A stretch of 33,298 nt of DNA. Origin: CAYOBW01 sp964402115. Lineage in GTDB: Bacteria > Verrucomicrobiota > Kiritimatiellia > UBA8416 > CAYOBW01. The notes beneath the pieces are model-generated. The model did not search any database. It saw only the letters and a program-made list of their open reading frames with translations, and was not told the DNA's origin. A program made the translations under genes and the position numbers. How positions within the stretch are numbered: position 1 is the first letter of the stretch; each line of letters starts with the position of its first letter. Shown one piece after another: positions 26,601 to 33,298 of the stretch. The stretch lies in assembly GCA_964402115.1 (NCBI GenBank), contig CAYOBW010000046.1:1-33298 (forward strand), written 5' to 3'.

Positions 26601-29517
26601 GCAGTGGCTCCACCAGCAGCTCACCGCGCACCCGGACTACAGGATGCGCTTTGCCGACCGCGTCCAGCGCCATTTCTTCAACGGCGGCACGCTCACCGCG
26701 GCGGCCGCGCAGGCGCGGTTCAGCGCCCGCATGCGCGAGGTCGCCCCGGCCATGGTCGCCGAGTCAGCCCGCTGGGGCGACGCCAAGCGCGAACCGGCGT
26801 ACACCCTCGCCACCTGGAGCAACGCCTGCAACTGGGTACTGAACGGCTTCATGGCCGGCCGCAATGCCGTCGTGCTGCAGCAGTTCCAGACGCAGGGCTG
26901 GCTGCCCACGCTTGCAGCCCCCACACTCAACGCATACGGCGGGACCGTGGCCAGCGGCTTCGCCGTGACCGCCGCCGCGGCCACGGGCGCGGTGTACTTC
27001 GCGACCGGCGGGGCCGACCCCCGCCAAGCCGGCGGCGCGCTCGCACCGTCCGCCGTGCTTTACGCGCTCCGGGTGACCACCAACGACCTCGTCGCCGCCG
27101 GCTCCGTGTGGGCCTACCTCGACACCGGCGCCGACGCAGGCACGGCCTGGCGAGCAGCAGCCTACGACGACGCGGCCTGGGCGCGCGGCCCCGCCCAGTT
27201 CGGCTACGGCGAAGGCGACGAAGTCACGACCAACGCCTCCGGCCTGGCCGGGAGCAAGTACGTCACCACGTATTACCGCAGGCGCTTCGCGGTGACAGCG
27301 CCCGGCGAGATCCAGACGCTGACGCTGCAACTCTTGCGCGACGACGGCGCCGTGGCTTACCTCAACGGCCAGGAGATCCTCCGCAGCAACATGCCGTCCG
27401 GCACGATCGGCTACATGAGTCTCGCCTCCACCAGCGCCAGCGGAACCGGCGAAACCACGTTTTTTCCTTTCACGGTGCCGCCTTCGCTCCTCGTTGCGGG
27501 CGAGAATGTGCTTGCCGTCGAAGTGCACCAGAACAGCCGCACCTCCAGCGACCTGAGCTTCGACCTGCGGCTGACGGCCGTGCGCAAGGCGTTACCCGAC
27601 GGGCTGCGCCTTGCGCACAGCGACACGCTCAAGTTCCGCACGCTTGCCAACGGCAGCTGGAGCCCGCTCACGGAGGCGTTCTTCGCCGTCGGTTCCGCGC
27701 CGGACAACCTGCGGGTGACGGAGATCATGTACCACCCCCTGCCCCCGCCGAACACCTCGTCCTGGGGTGCGGACGACTTCGAGTTCATCGAGGTGCAGAA
27801 CACCGGCACGGCGCCGCTCGACTTGCTGCGCGTGCACTGGACAGCCGGCCTGCAAGGCGCGCTGACAAACTGCCTGCTGCAGGCCGGCGAGCGCGCCGTG
27901 CTGGTCGCCAACCTGACTGCCTTCGGCGAACGGTACGACACCAACGGCATCCACATCGCCGGCGTCTACGCCGGACGCCTGGCGAACGAGGGTGAAGCGC
28001 TCGCCCTGGCGGATCCGTTCGGCGCCGCCGTGCAGTCGTTCGCGTTCGACGACAAGTGGAGCCCGCTGACCGACGGCGACGGTTACGCACTTGTCTGCAC
28101 CGACCCGCGCGCGCCCCCTGCCAGTTGGGGCACGTCGAACATCTGGCAGTGTGGCTCGGTCCTGCACGGCACGCCCGGCCGCCCGGAGCCCTCCGCCGGG
28201 CCGGGTCAGGTCGTCATCAACGAACTGCTCGCCCACACCGATGCATCGTCCGATTGGGTCGAGTTGTACAACCCCGGCGGAGCGGCCCTGGACCTGAGCG
28301 GCTGGCTGCTCAGCGACGACCGGACGCAGCTCGCCAAGTTCGTCATCCCGGTCGGGACGGTGCTCGACGCCGGCGGCTACGTGGTCTTCACCGCCGCCGA
28401 CCACTTCGACAACCCCTCCCATCCGGGCGCACGGACGCCATTCGCCCTTAGCGAGTTGGGTGAGAGCATCCACCTCGCGGCTGCCAGCGCCGAGGTGCCG
28501 ACCGGATTCCTGCTGTCGCTCGACTTCGGCGCCACCGCGCGCGAGGTCACACTGGGGCGCCACCGCCGCAGCTCTGGCGAGGTCGAGGTCGTACCGCTGG
28601 CTGCCGCCACGCCGGGTGCGGTCAATGCGGGGCCGCGGGTCGGACCGCTCATCATCAACGAACTGATGTACCATCCGGCAACCAATGGGAGCGCCTTCAT
28701 CGAACTCTTCAACCGCACCGAGGCGCCGCTCGACCTCTTCCTGCCGGCCATCCCGACACAGACCTGGCGTTTCGCGGAAGGGATCGGCTTTGCTTTCCCC
28801 CCGGGCGTGACCCTGCCGGCTCACGGCTACGCCCTGGTTGTCGCACAGTCACCGGACGAGTTCCGCACCCGTTACGGCGTGCCTGCGGCTGTGCCGGTCT
28901 TCGGCCCTTACACCGGCGCCCTCGCGAACGACGGCGAGCGCCTGCTGCTGGTCAGCCCTACCGACCCCGAGCCGGACGGTTTCGTGCCCTATGTCGAGGA
29001 GGAGCGGCTGGACTATCGCGATGATGCTCCCTGGCCGGAGGGTGCTGACGGCACAGGGCTGAGCCTGCAGCGGCTGCGGCCCACAGCGCCCGGCAACGAC
29101 CCGGCCAATTGGACGCTGTCCCGGATCTTGGACGGGTCGCCGGGCGAGGCCGACGCACGCGCACCCCGCCGCTGGCTGATGACGCTGGGCTACACCGACG
29201 CCTTCGACTTGGCCGAGACGGGTGACGTGGATCGTGACGGCGCCTGTGAGTGGGAGGAGTATATCGCGGGGACGCAAGCGACGAACGGCCTCAGCGCCCT
29301 GCGCCTGACGCTGGAGCGCAACGGCGCCGGCAGCGGATTCGACCTGATTTGGCAAGCCGTCTCGGGGCGGCAGTACCGCGTGCTGGAAACCACACTCCTG
29401 CCGCATCTTTCCCTGCCCGGGGAGGCGCTGACCGCGCAATCCAACGGCTCGGTGCGCGTGCCGGTCACCCCGTCTGGCGCAGCAGGTTTCTACCGCGTCA
29501 GTGTGAAGGGGCCATGA
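23668..29517 (+). CDS. Giant secreted protein with CotH kinase and lamin-tail domains
   Basis: 1949 residues. The ATG at 23668 is chosen because GGAGG lies 11 bp upstream and a signal peptide follows (about 1-27). Domains in order: lamin-tail (about 28-140; RITEFMAAND, DWIEVFN, LGGWHLTD); PA14-like (207-354; YLPTAGDWTFGVDSDDGFRL); chitobiase/HEX C-terminal-like (528-611; IYYTTNGALPSPATGTAY); CotH spore-coat-kinase-like (658-1040; LRIRGGFSRS, NPKHGFRLLF with K730, YLDGHYWGIYQSQE, FFRHDGEH with D951); a second chitobiase-type segment (1085-1140); a galactose-binding-like module (1141-1308); three more lamin-tail domains (about 1349-1495, 1515-1650, 1658-1828); and a C-terminal DVDRDGACEWEEYIAGT segment resembling a calcium-binding repeat. 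CotH proteins are atypical kinases in bacterial spores and some extracellular proteins; activity here is unproven. Confidence 0.9.
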   Translation: MCEWMKAAWRVTVWAGALALGAASLDASPRITEFMAANDTVLADEDGDFTDWIEVFNPDRTAVDLGGWHLTDTTNDLERWTFPSLTLAPGRFLVVFASNKNRRSAGQPLHTNFKLDAGGEYLALVAPDGATVVSAFAPTYPPQLEDVGYGSVFASTVLVASTGTVAYTIPTAAQATAAWTAPAYNDAAWSRGAQGLGFSTGSGLFDVRLVRSTLSPGNVAAALNILTNASIQTRTDTEQVATINYLGTGADGMYSNGRTFPGMTIGTDLNNFVVEVKAFIYLPTAGDWTFGVDSDDGFRLSITNVVTPFVMQYNGVRGPGTTLGVFTAPAAGVYALSLVYFEQAGGAEVECFAAPGRRTAFDAAVFRLVGDTANGGIAHAGLGADVRTNIRGAMQGVNASVWLRAACNIPDPAAFQTLVLRLWCEDGAAIWLNGAPQASLLAPATPAWNAAATASRSNDLARTPLTWVLDTADLRGGANMLAVQGLNDAAADPDFLLATELTGATVGSTDGYFATPTPGAPNPAVGKLGYAAAVVFSVPHGLTNAPFALRLACETPGASIYYTTNGALPSPATGTAYSGSLTVSRTTVLRARAFRAGYEPSPVVTQSYLFPADIVRQSPAGAAPGPGWPGAAVNGQVLDYGMDPTVVDAPAYAAALQPALRALPSISLVTDLPNLFNASTGIYVNASGDGPEWERAASIELIEPSGTAGFSVNGGLRIRGGFSRSTDNPKHGFRLLFRDSYGVGKLNYPLFGAEGAEAFDALDLRADQNYSWSFLADDRDTKVREVWNRDLQRDMAQPYTRSRYYHLYLDGHYWGIYQSQERAEAGFCATYLGGAEEEYDVVKVDATGGYEIYATDGTLDAWRTLWQMATNGFGTDAAYCRAQGLNADRTPNPAYPKLLDIDNLIDLMIGVYYSGDLDSPISNFLGNARPNNMFAAYNRVTPDGFKFFRHDGEHTLLNVNENRTGPFTGGSEFRYFNPQWLHQQLTAHPDYRMRFADRVQRHFFNGGTLTAAAAQARFSARMREVAPAMVAESARWGDAKREPAYTLATWSNACNWVLNGFMAGRNAVVLQQFQTQGWLPTLAAPTLNAYGGTVASGFAVTAAAATGAVYFATGGADPRQAGGALAPSAVLYALRVTTNDLVAAGSVWAYLDTGADAGTAWRAAAYDDAAWARGPAQFGYGEGDEVTTNASGLAGSKYVTTYYRRRFAVTAPGEIQTLTLQLLRDDGAVAYLNGQEILRSNMPSGTIGYMSLASTSASGTGETTFFPFTVPPSLLVAGENVLAVEVHQNSRTSSDLSFDLRLTAVRKALPDGLRLAHSDTLKFRTLANGSWSPLTEAFFAVGSAPDNLRVTEIMYHPLPPPNTSSWGADDFEFIEVQNTGTAPLDLLRVHWTAGLQGALTNCLLQAGERAVLVANLTAFGERYDTNGIHIAGVYAGRLANEGEALALADPFGAAVQSFAFDDKWSPLTDGDGYALVCTDPRAPPASWGTSNIWQCGSVLHGTPGRPEPSAGPGQVVINELLAHTDASSDWVELYNPGGAALDLSGWLLSDDRTQLAKFVIPVGTVLDAGGYVVFTAADHFDNPSHPGARTPFALSELGESIHLAAASAEVPTGFLLSLDFGATAREVTLGRHRRSSGEVEVVPLAAATPGAVNAGPRVGPLIINELMYHPATNGSAFIELFNRTEAPLDLFLPAIPTQTWRFAEGIGFAFPPGVTLPAHGYALVVAQSPDEFRTRYGVPAAVPVFGPYTGALANDGERLLLVSPTDPEPDGFVPYVEEERLDYRDDAPWPEGADGTGLSLQRLRPTAPGNDPANWTLSRILDGSPGEADARAPRRWLMTLGYTDAFDLAETGDVDRDGACEWEEYIAGTQATNGLSALRLTLERNGAGSGFDLIWQAVSGRQYRVLETTLLPHLSLPGEALTAQSNGSVRVPVTPSGAAGFYRVSVKGP

Positions 29518-29548
29518 CTTACCTGGAACTGCGGGGCACTTCGTCGGA

Positions 29549-29571
29549 CGGCGCAAAAACCTTTTGTGCCG
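29549..29571 (+). terminator. Candidate terminator hairpin after the CotH gene
   Basis: Arms CGGCGCAAAA (29549-29558) and TTTTGTGCCG (29562-29571) form a 10-bp stem with one G-T wobble and a 3-base loop, 31 bp past the stop. No T-run follows, so it may be a 3' stabiliser rather than an intrinsic terminator. Confidence 0.5.
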
Positions 29572-29601
29572 GTTGCCCAAGGAGCGCGGATATCACATCA
29601 T

Positions 29602-29630
29602 CTTTGTTACAACGTATTACGCTTTGTTAC
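29602..29630 (+). promoter_or_regulatory. CTTTGTTAC direct repeat, possible activator site
   Basis: CTTTGTTAC occurs at 29602-29610 and 29622-29630, 20 bp apart (about two helical turns), just upstream of the -35-like box at 29639. Spacing and position fit a dimeric regulator site, but this is inference. Confidence 0.35.
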
Positions 29631-29638
29631 CATTCGCA

Positions 29639-29667
29639 TTGACGACTCCAGCCCCTTGCTCGATAGT
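29639..29667 (+). promoter_or_regulatory. Candidate sigma-70-type promoter for the last gene
   Basis: TTGACG (29639-29644, 5 of 6 matches) and GATAGT (29662-29667, 4 of 6) are separated by 17 bp, about 180 bp before the start of the next gene. Confidence 0.42.
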
Positions 29668-29843
29668 AGAGGCTGCTGGGTCGTGTGTACGGTGGATTGC
29701 CGCTTGCCACGCAAGAAGGATTGCTTCAACATAGTCGTTTTGGCTCACAAGCGTGAGATGCTGCCCAAAACCCCGCCAGTTGGTGGAGGGATGGTCTTGG
29801 CTTGGTTGGCAGGTGTATTTCGCATGAATGTGACTGCACTGCA

Positions 29844-32800
29844 ATGAGTTGTACGCCACTGCGTTCTCTTGTCCGGAAAGGGGCGCCCCTCGCGGGTATG
29901 CTCCTGTTCATGGCCGTGACGGCGCGAACGCAAACGAATCTGGTGTGGGATGCCCTTCCGGTGATTCAACCGGTGGGCGTCGAAATCCCGGTGACCATCA
30001 CCGCCAGCGATGCGGAAGGCCATGCCCTTACCAATTACACCGGAACGGTCACGCTGACAGCCCTGGGCGAGAAGCGGCTCTTCGCCACGGGGTTCGAGGA
30101 TGCCCTCGACGGGATGACGCTCGACAACAGCGCCGCCTCCGGCCTGTGGCACCGCAGCTTTGGCCGGGGCGCTGACGACGGCCATTCGGCATTCTACAGC
30201 CTCTACTATGGGACCGGCGAGGGTCCGGCGGGCGGCGGTCACTACGACACGGGCACGACGGAGGGCAGTGCCGTCTCACCCGCGCTCAGCCTGACGGGCG
30301 TGGCGGCTCCCGTCACCCTGTCGTTTACATACCGTCTCACCACCGAGGCCGCGGCGGGCGCGGACGAAGCAACCGTGGAGGTGTCTGCCAACGGCGGCGC
30401 CTACACCGTGGTCGCCGGCAACACGGGCGCCGGCGTGGCGTTGACCGATCCGACCGGCGCCGAGTGGGTGCCGGCGACCGTCGACCTGTCCACGTACACG
30501 GGACGGACCGTCCGCGTGCGGTTCAGGTTTCGCAGCGTCACCGGCATCAACAACGCCTACGAAGGCTGGTACGTGGACGATGTCGTGGTCAAAGCCGGCG
30601 GCACGGCGCCTGTGGCCCTGCTCCCGGCGCAGGCCACGGGCTTTCAGAACGGGGTCTGGACGGGCACGGTGAATGTGCTGGAACCCAACCCGGCGGTCGT
30701 CCTGCAGGCGCGCGATGCCGCGGGCGCAACGGGTGTCTGCAACCCGTTCCAGGCCGTGCACGGCGAGCGCACGCCCCTTGCCGCGTTCGCCTCCACCTCG
30801 ACCGTGGGACGGCTGCAGTTGCGGGTGTCGAAGAACCTGACCGGCGGCTACACCAAACAGATGTCCGGCGGGGTGCTCACCGAGCGCCCCGGCGAGTTGC
30901 TCGTTATCCAGAACTCGGCCGAGGCGCCTTACGGCACATTGCCCCGGATCCAGTCCTACACGAACCTCGTCTACAGCGGCCGGGGCATCACGCTGACAGG
31001 CTTCCTGGACACGGAGAGTATCTGCGACTACCGAACCGAGTTGAACCAGTACGCCATTCTGGAGGAGGGACGGGCGGACATCACCGTCGTGACCATCCAG
31101 ACCAACACAACAGCCTTGACCAAGGCCGCCGGCCGCACTTGGGATACCGGTCTCGACACGACACTGAACACGGGCATGGAAGGCATCACCTACGACCGCA
31201 CGGGAAACCGGTTCATCCTGGTCAAGGAGAAGACCGGCAGCGACGCCTATGTCGGAGGTGTGTACGCCATGGATTGGTTCGGCGGCATCGTCCGCAGCCG
31301 CCTGCTGTTCACCCTGCCCACCGCGCTGGCGTCGGACCTCAGCGATCTGCGCTTCGACCCCTACTCCTCGCACCTGATCCTCCTCAGCGACGAGAGCAAG
31401 CGGCTGATCGAAACCGATCTGGACGGTACCGTCCTGGCGACCCAGGGACTGACCATGACGCAGCCGGAAGGTTTGGTCACGTCACGCGATTTCAAAGACC
31501 TCCATGTTCTCGGCGAGCCCAACGAGGTGCGGCAGTACCGGCTTGGCGTCCCCTCCGCCAGTGGCGTCGAGGGGACCACGGTGCGGCTGGATATCCGCCT
31601 CAGCCGCCCCGCCGCGGCCACGACGGTCATCGGTTTCGCGGTCACCGGCATTACAGCAGTGGCGGGTGTGGATTTTTCGCCGACCAACGGCACGGTGACC
31701 ATCCCGCGGGGTTCGGTCGCGGGCACGCTCGACATTCAGCTCCTGCGTGACGAGGAGGTCGAGGGTGACGAAACGTTCGGCGTGCGGCTGACTAACGCGG
31801 TCAATGCCTGCCTGGCCTATGACGACGCCTGCACGCTCACAATCCGCAACGTCATCTTCACGCACTATGTGGCGCCGGGCATGCGGCACATCGCACCCTT
31901 TGCCACGTGGGCGGACGCCGCCACCAATCTGCAGGCAGCGGTGGATGCAGCAGCGGACGGCAGCACGATCCTCGTGACCAACGCCACGTACCAGTTGTCG
32001 TCCATGGTGCAGATAGCCAAGGGCGTGACCGTGCGGGGCGTGGGGCCGACGCCGCCCACCCTCAGCGGCGGCAGCGCCACGCGCTGCCTTTACGTCGCGC
32101 ATGCCGACGCCGTTGTGGATGGCTTTGTGCTGACGGCTGGTTACGTCGGCAGTTCCTCGCCGCTTGGCGCCAAGGGCGGCGCCGTGTACGTCAACGGAGC
32201 CGGCACACTGCGCAACTGCCTCGTCAAGAGCAGCCGTGCCGTGGGGAATCCAATCGCGATGGGCGGCGGCATCTACCTGCTGGGCGGGGGGCGGATCGAG
32301 AACGCCACGGTCTTCGGGAACACGGTGACGGGCACCTCGCGCGGCGGCGGGATCTACTGCGACGCGGGCGGTACGATTCTGAACACGGTGACGTATGGGA
32401 ACGCCGCTTTCCTTAATAAGGATTGGTACGTGAACGGCTCAGGGGCGAGCCTGGATTTCTGCTGCGCCGAGACGGCGCCTCCGGGAATCGGCAACCGCGC
32501 GGGCAACCCGCTGTTCAGCAACGCCGCCGGCGGCGATTTCCGACTCCAGCCCGCGTCGCCCTGCGTGGACGCCGGCACCAACCTGGCCTGGACGGCTGCG
32601 GCCAGCGACCTCGGCGGTGCCCGGCGGCGGATCAATGGCACCGTGGATATCGGCGCTTACGAGTGCACCACGCTGACCATTGCCGCCACGACTGACGGGC
32701 ATGGCACGCTCTCGCCCAGCGGCAGCGTGTACGTGGCGTATGGCGCCACGCAGGCCTTCACCATAACCCCCAGCCCCCACTCCCACCTGACCGCTGTCAC

Positions 32801-33298
32801 CGTGGACGAGGTTGCGGTGGGGCCGACCAACGCCTTCACGTTCGTGAACGTGACCAATGCGCGAACCATCCACGCATCCTTCGACTTGGACAATCATAGC
32901 CTCCAGATCGACTCGGCTTTCGCGGGCGCCCTGCCGGCAGCCGGCGCGTACAGCTATGCCTATGGCACCCTGCTCGTGTGCTCGGTAACCAATTCGCCCA
33001 TCCCCGTGACTCCGATGGCCACGCAGATCGTCTGCACCGGGTGGACGCTGACGGGGCTGACCGACACCAACGGCCTCACCGCCGGCACGGGCACGAACGT
33101 CGCAATCGCCGTCACCAACGACGCGACCATCGCCTGGCTGTGGCAGACCAACTACTGGCTCGCCGTCACCGCCGGCACGGGCGGGACCGCCGTGCCGGAC
33201 TCCGCCTGGCAGCCGGCCGGGAGCAACGTCGTGCTGACCGCCACGCCGGACGCCCACTACCACTTCACGGGCTGGACGGGCGACACCGGCAGCATCGT
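29844..33298 (+). CDS. Giant secreted multidomain beta-rich protein, partial (runs off right edge)
   Basis: The frame from ATG 29844 is open for 1151 codons to the window end. No ribosome binding site is evident; an ATG at 29898 is an alternative. The N-terminus is signal-like (K/R then APLAGMLLFMAV), but the cleavage site is unclear. Regions in order: jelly-roll anchor-type domain (about 79-252; FATGFEDALDG, YEGWYVDDVVVKAG); SdiA-regulated/YjiK-like propeller (about 385-570; GMEGITYDRTGNRFILVKEK); Calx-beta (about 572-670; GVDFSPTNGTVTIPRGS, EGDETFGVRL); right-handed beta-helix of the choice-of-anchor-Q type (about 672-935; GGAVYVNGAGTLRNC, GGGIYLLGGGRIENATV, SPCVDAGTN); then InlB-type divergent beta repeats (from about 942; HFTGWTGDTG). 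Probably extracellular or cell-surface. It may pair functionally with the upstream CotH protein, but a promoter and hairpin lie between them. Confidence 0.85.
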   Translation, partial: MSCTPLRSLVRKGAPLAGMLLFMAVTARTQTNLVWDALPVIQPVGVEIPVTITASDAEGHALTNYTGTVTLTALGEKRLFATGFEDALDGMTLDNSAASGLWHRSFGRGADDGHSAFYSLYYGTGEGPAGGGHYDTGTTEGSAVSPALSLTGVAAPVTLSFTYRLTTEAAAGADEATVEVSANGGAYTVVAGNTGAGVALTDPTGAEWVPATVDLSTYTGRTVRVRFRFRSVTGINNAYEGWYVDDVVVKAGGTAPVALLPAQATGFQNGVWTGTVNVLEPNPAVVLQARDAAGATGVCNPFQAVHGERTPLAAFASTSTVGRLQLRVSKNLTGGYTKQMSGGVLTERPGELLVIQNSAEAPYGTLPRIQSYTNLVYSGRGITLTGFLDTESICDYRTELNQYAILEEGRADITVVTIQTNTTALTKAAGRTWDTGLDTTLNTGMEGITYDRTGNRFILVKEKTGSDAYVGGVYAMDWFGGIVRSRLLFTLPTALASDLSDLRFDPYSSHLILLSDESKRLIETDLDGTVLATQGLTMTQPEGLVTSRDFKDLHVLGEPNEVRQYRLGVPSASGVEGTTVRLDIRLSRPAAATTVIGFAVTGITAVAGVDFSPTNGTVTIPRGSVAGTLDIQLLRDEEVEGDETFGVRLTNAVNACLAYDDACTLTIRNVIFTHYVAPGMRHIAPFATWADAATNLQAAVDAAADGSTILVTNATYQLSSMVQIAKGVTVRGVGPTPPTLSGGSATRCLYVAHADAVVDGFVLTAGYVGSSSPLGAKGGAVYVNGAGTLRNCLVKSSRAVGNPIAMGGGIYLLGGGRIENATVFGNTVTGTSRGGGIYCDAGGTILNTVTYGNAAFLNKDWYVNGSGASLDFCCAETAPPGIGNRAGNPLFSNAAGGDFRLQPASPCVDAGTNLAWTAAASDLGGARRRINGTVDIGAYECTTLTIAATTDGHGTLSPSGSVYVAYGATQAFTITPSPHSHLTAVTVDEVAVGPTNAFTFVNVTNARTIHASFDLDNHSLQIDSAFAGALPAAGAYSYAYGTLLVCSVTNSPIPVTPMATQIVCTGWTLTGLTDTNGLTAGTGTNVAIAVTNDATIAWLWQTNYWLAVTAGTGGTAVPDSAWQPAGSNVVLTATPDAHYHFTGWTGDTGSI

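Larger units (their letters stand above)
29518..29843. other. Intergenic region with hairpin, repeat and promoter candidate
   Basis: 326 bp between two rightward giant genes, visibly lower in GC than its surroundings. It holds the hairpin at 29549-29571, the direct repeat at 29602-29630 and the promoter candidate at 29639-29667. A 93-codon frame ends at 29847 by overlapping the next start (ATGA) but looks non-protein-like. Confidence 0.5.

Noticed and set aside
29566..29847. A 93-codon frame ending in an ATGA overlap with the next gene
   Set aside because: It crosses the hairpin and promoter candidate, has an unlikely composition and no ribosome binding site. I kept the overlap only as a finding.
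1..33298. tRNA, rRNA, insertion sequences or phage genes
   Set aside because: I saw no cloverleaf, rRNA segment, transposase, integrase or structural phage gene in either strand by reading.

Overview
The window is high-GC bacterial DNA. It carries giant secreted beta-repeat proteins with autotransporter-associated (PATR) repeats, a lipoprotein GH78 alpha-L-rhamnosidase, a Tat-exported Gfo/Idh/MocA oxidoreductase, a HEAT-ThuA protein and a CotH/lamin-tail protein. This mix is typical of polysaccharide-degrading members of the Planctomycetota-Verrucomicrobiota-Kiritimatiellota group; that placement is inferred from gene content only, since no rRNA or other marker is present. A run of 22 N inside one gene shows this is a draft (probably metagenomic) assembly.

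Layout. 1-891: the start of a leftward DUF3102-like gene, cut by the window edge, then about 600 bp without a convincing gene but rich in inverted repeats: two opposed hexamer arrays, and two REP-like hairpins in opposite orientation. 892-8984: a tight leftward cluster of five genes, in transcription order a secreted protein of unknown function, Tat-exported oxidoreductase, HEAT/ThuA protein, sugar-phosphate isomerase/epimerase-like TIM barrel, and GH78 rhamnosidase lipoprotein. 9044-10990: a PATR protein in the same direction, 59 bp upstream of the cluster and perhaps its first gene. 10991-11542: a divergent intergenic region with a candidate promoter and a dispersed palindromic repeat. 11543-21857: two very large rightward PATR/LamG proteins, the first interrupted by the N gap. 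21990-23345: two leftward genes of unknown function. 23346-23667: a divergent intergenic region with direct repeats and hairpins. 23668-29517: a 1949-residue CotH/lamin-tail protein. 29844 to the end: another giant secreted multidomain protein that runs off the window.

How it may work together. The rhamnosidase could release rhamnose or act on rhamnosylated oligosaccharides at the cell surface. The oxidoreductase, ThuA domain and TIM-barrel isomerase are families that recur together in oxidation and isomerisation of sugars and glycosides (for example 3-keto-glycoside routes). The PATR, LamG, lamin-tail and beta-helix proteins are probably surface or extracellular adhesins or scaffolds. Substrate and secretion route are inference.

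The most distinctive observations are: (i) the two rightward PATR proteins carry the same large modules in circularly permuted order (A-B-C versus B-C-A); (ii) the two REP-like hairpins differ by one compensatory base-pair swap; (iii) all three PATR proteins share a C-terminal tail domain ending in Val-Arg and show no autotransporter beta-barrel.
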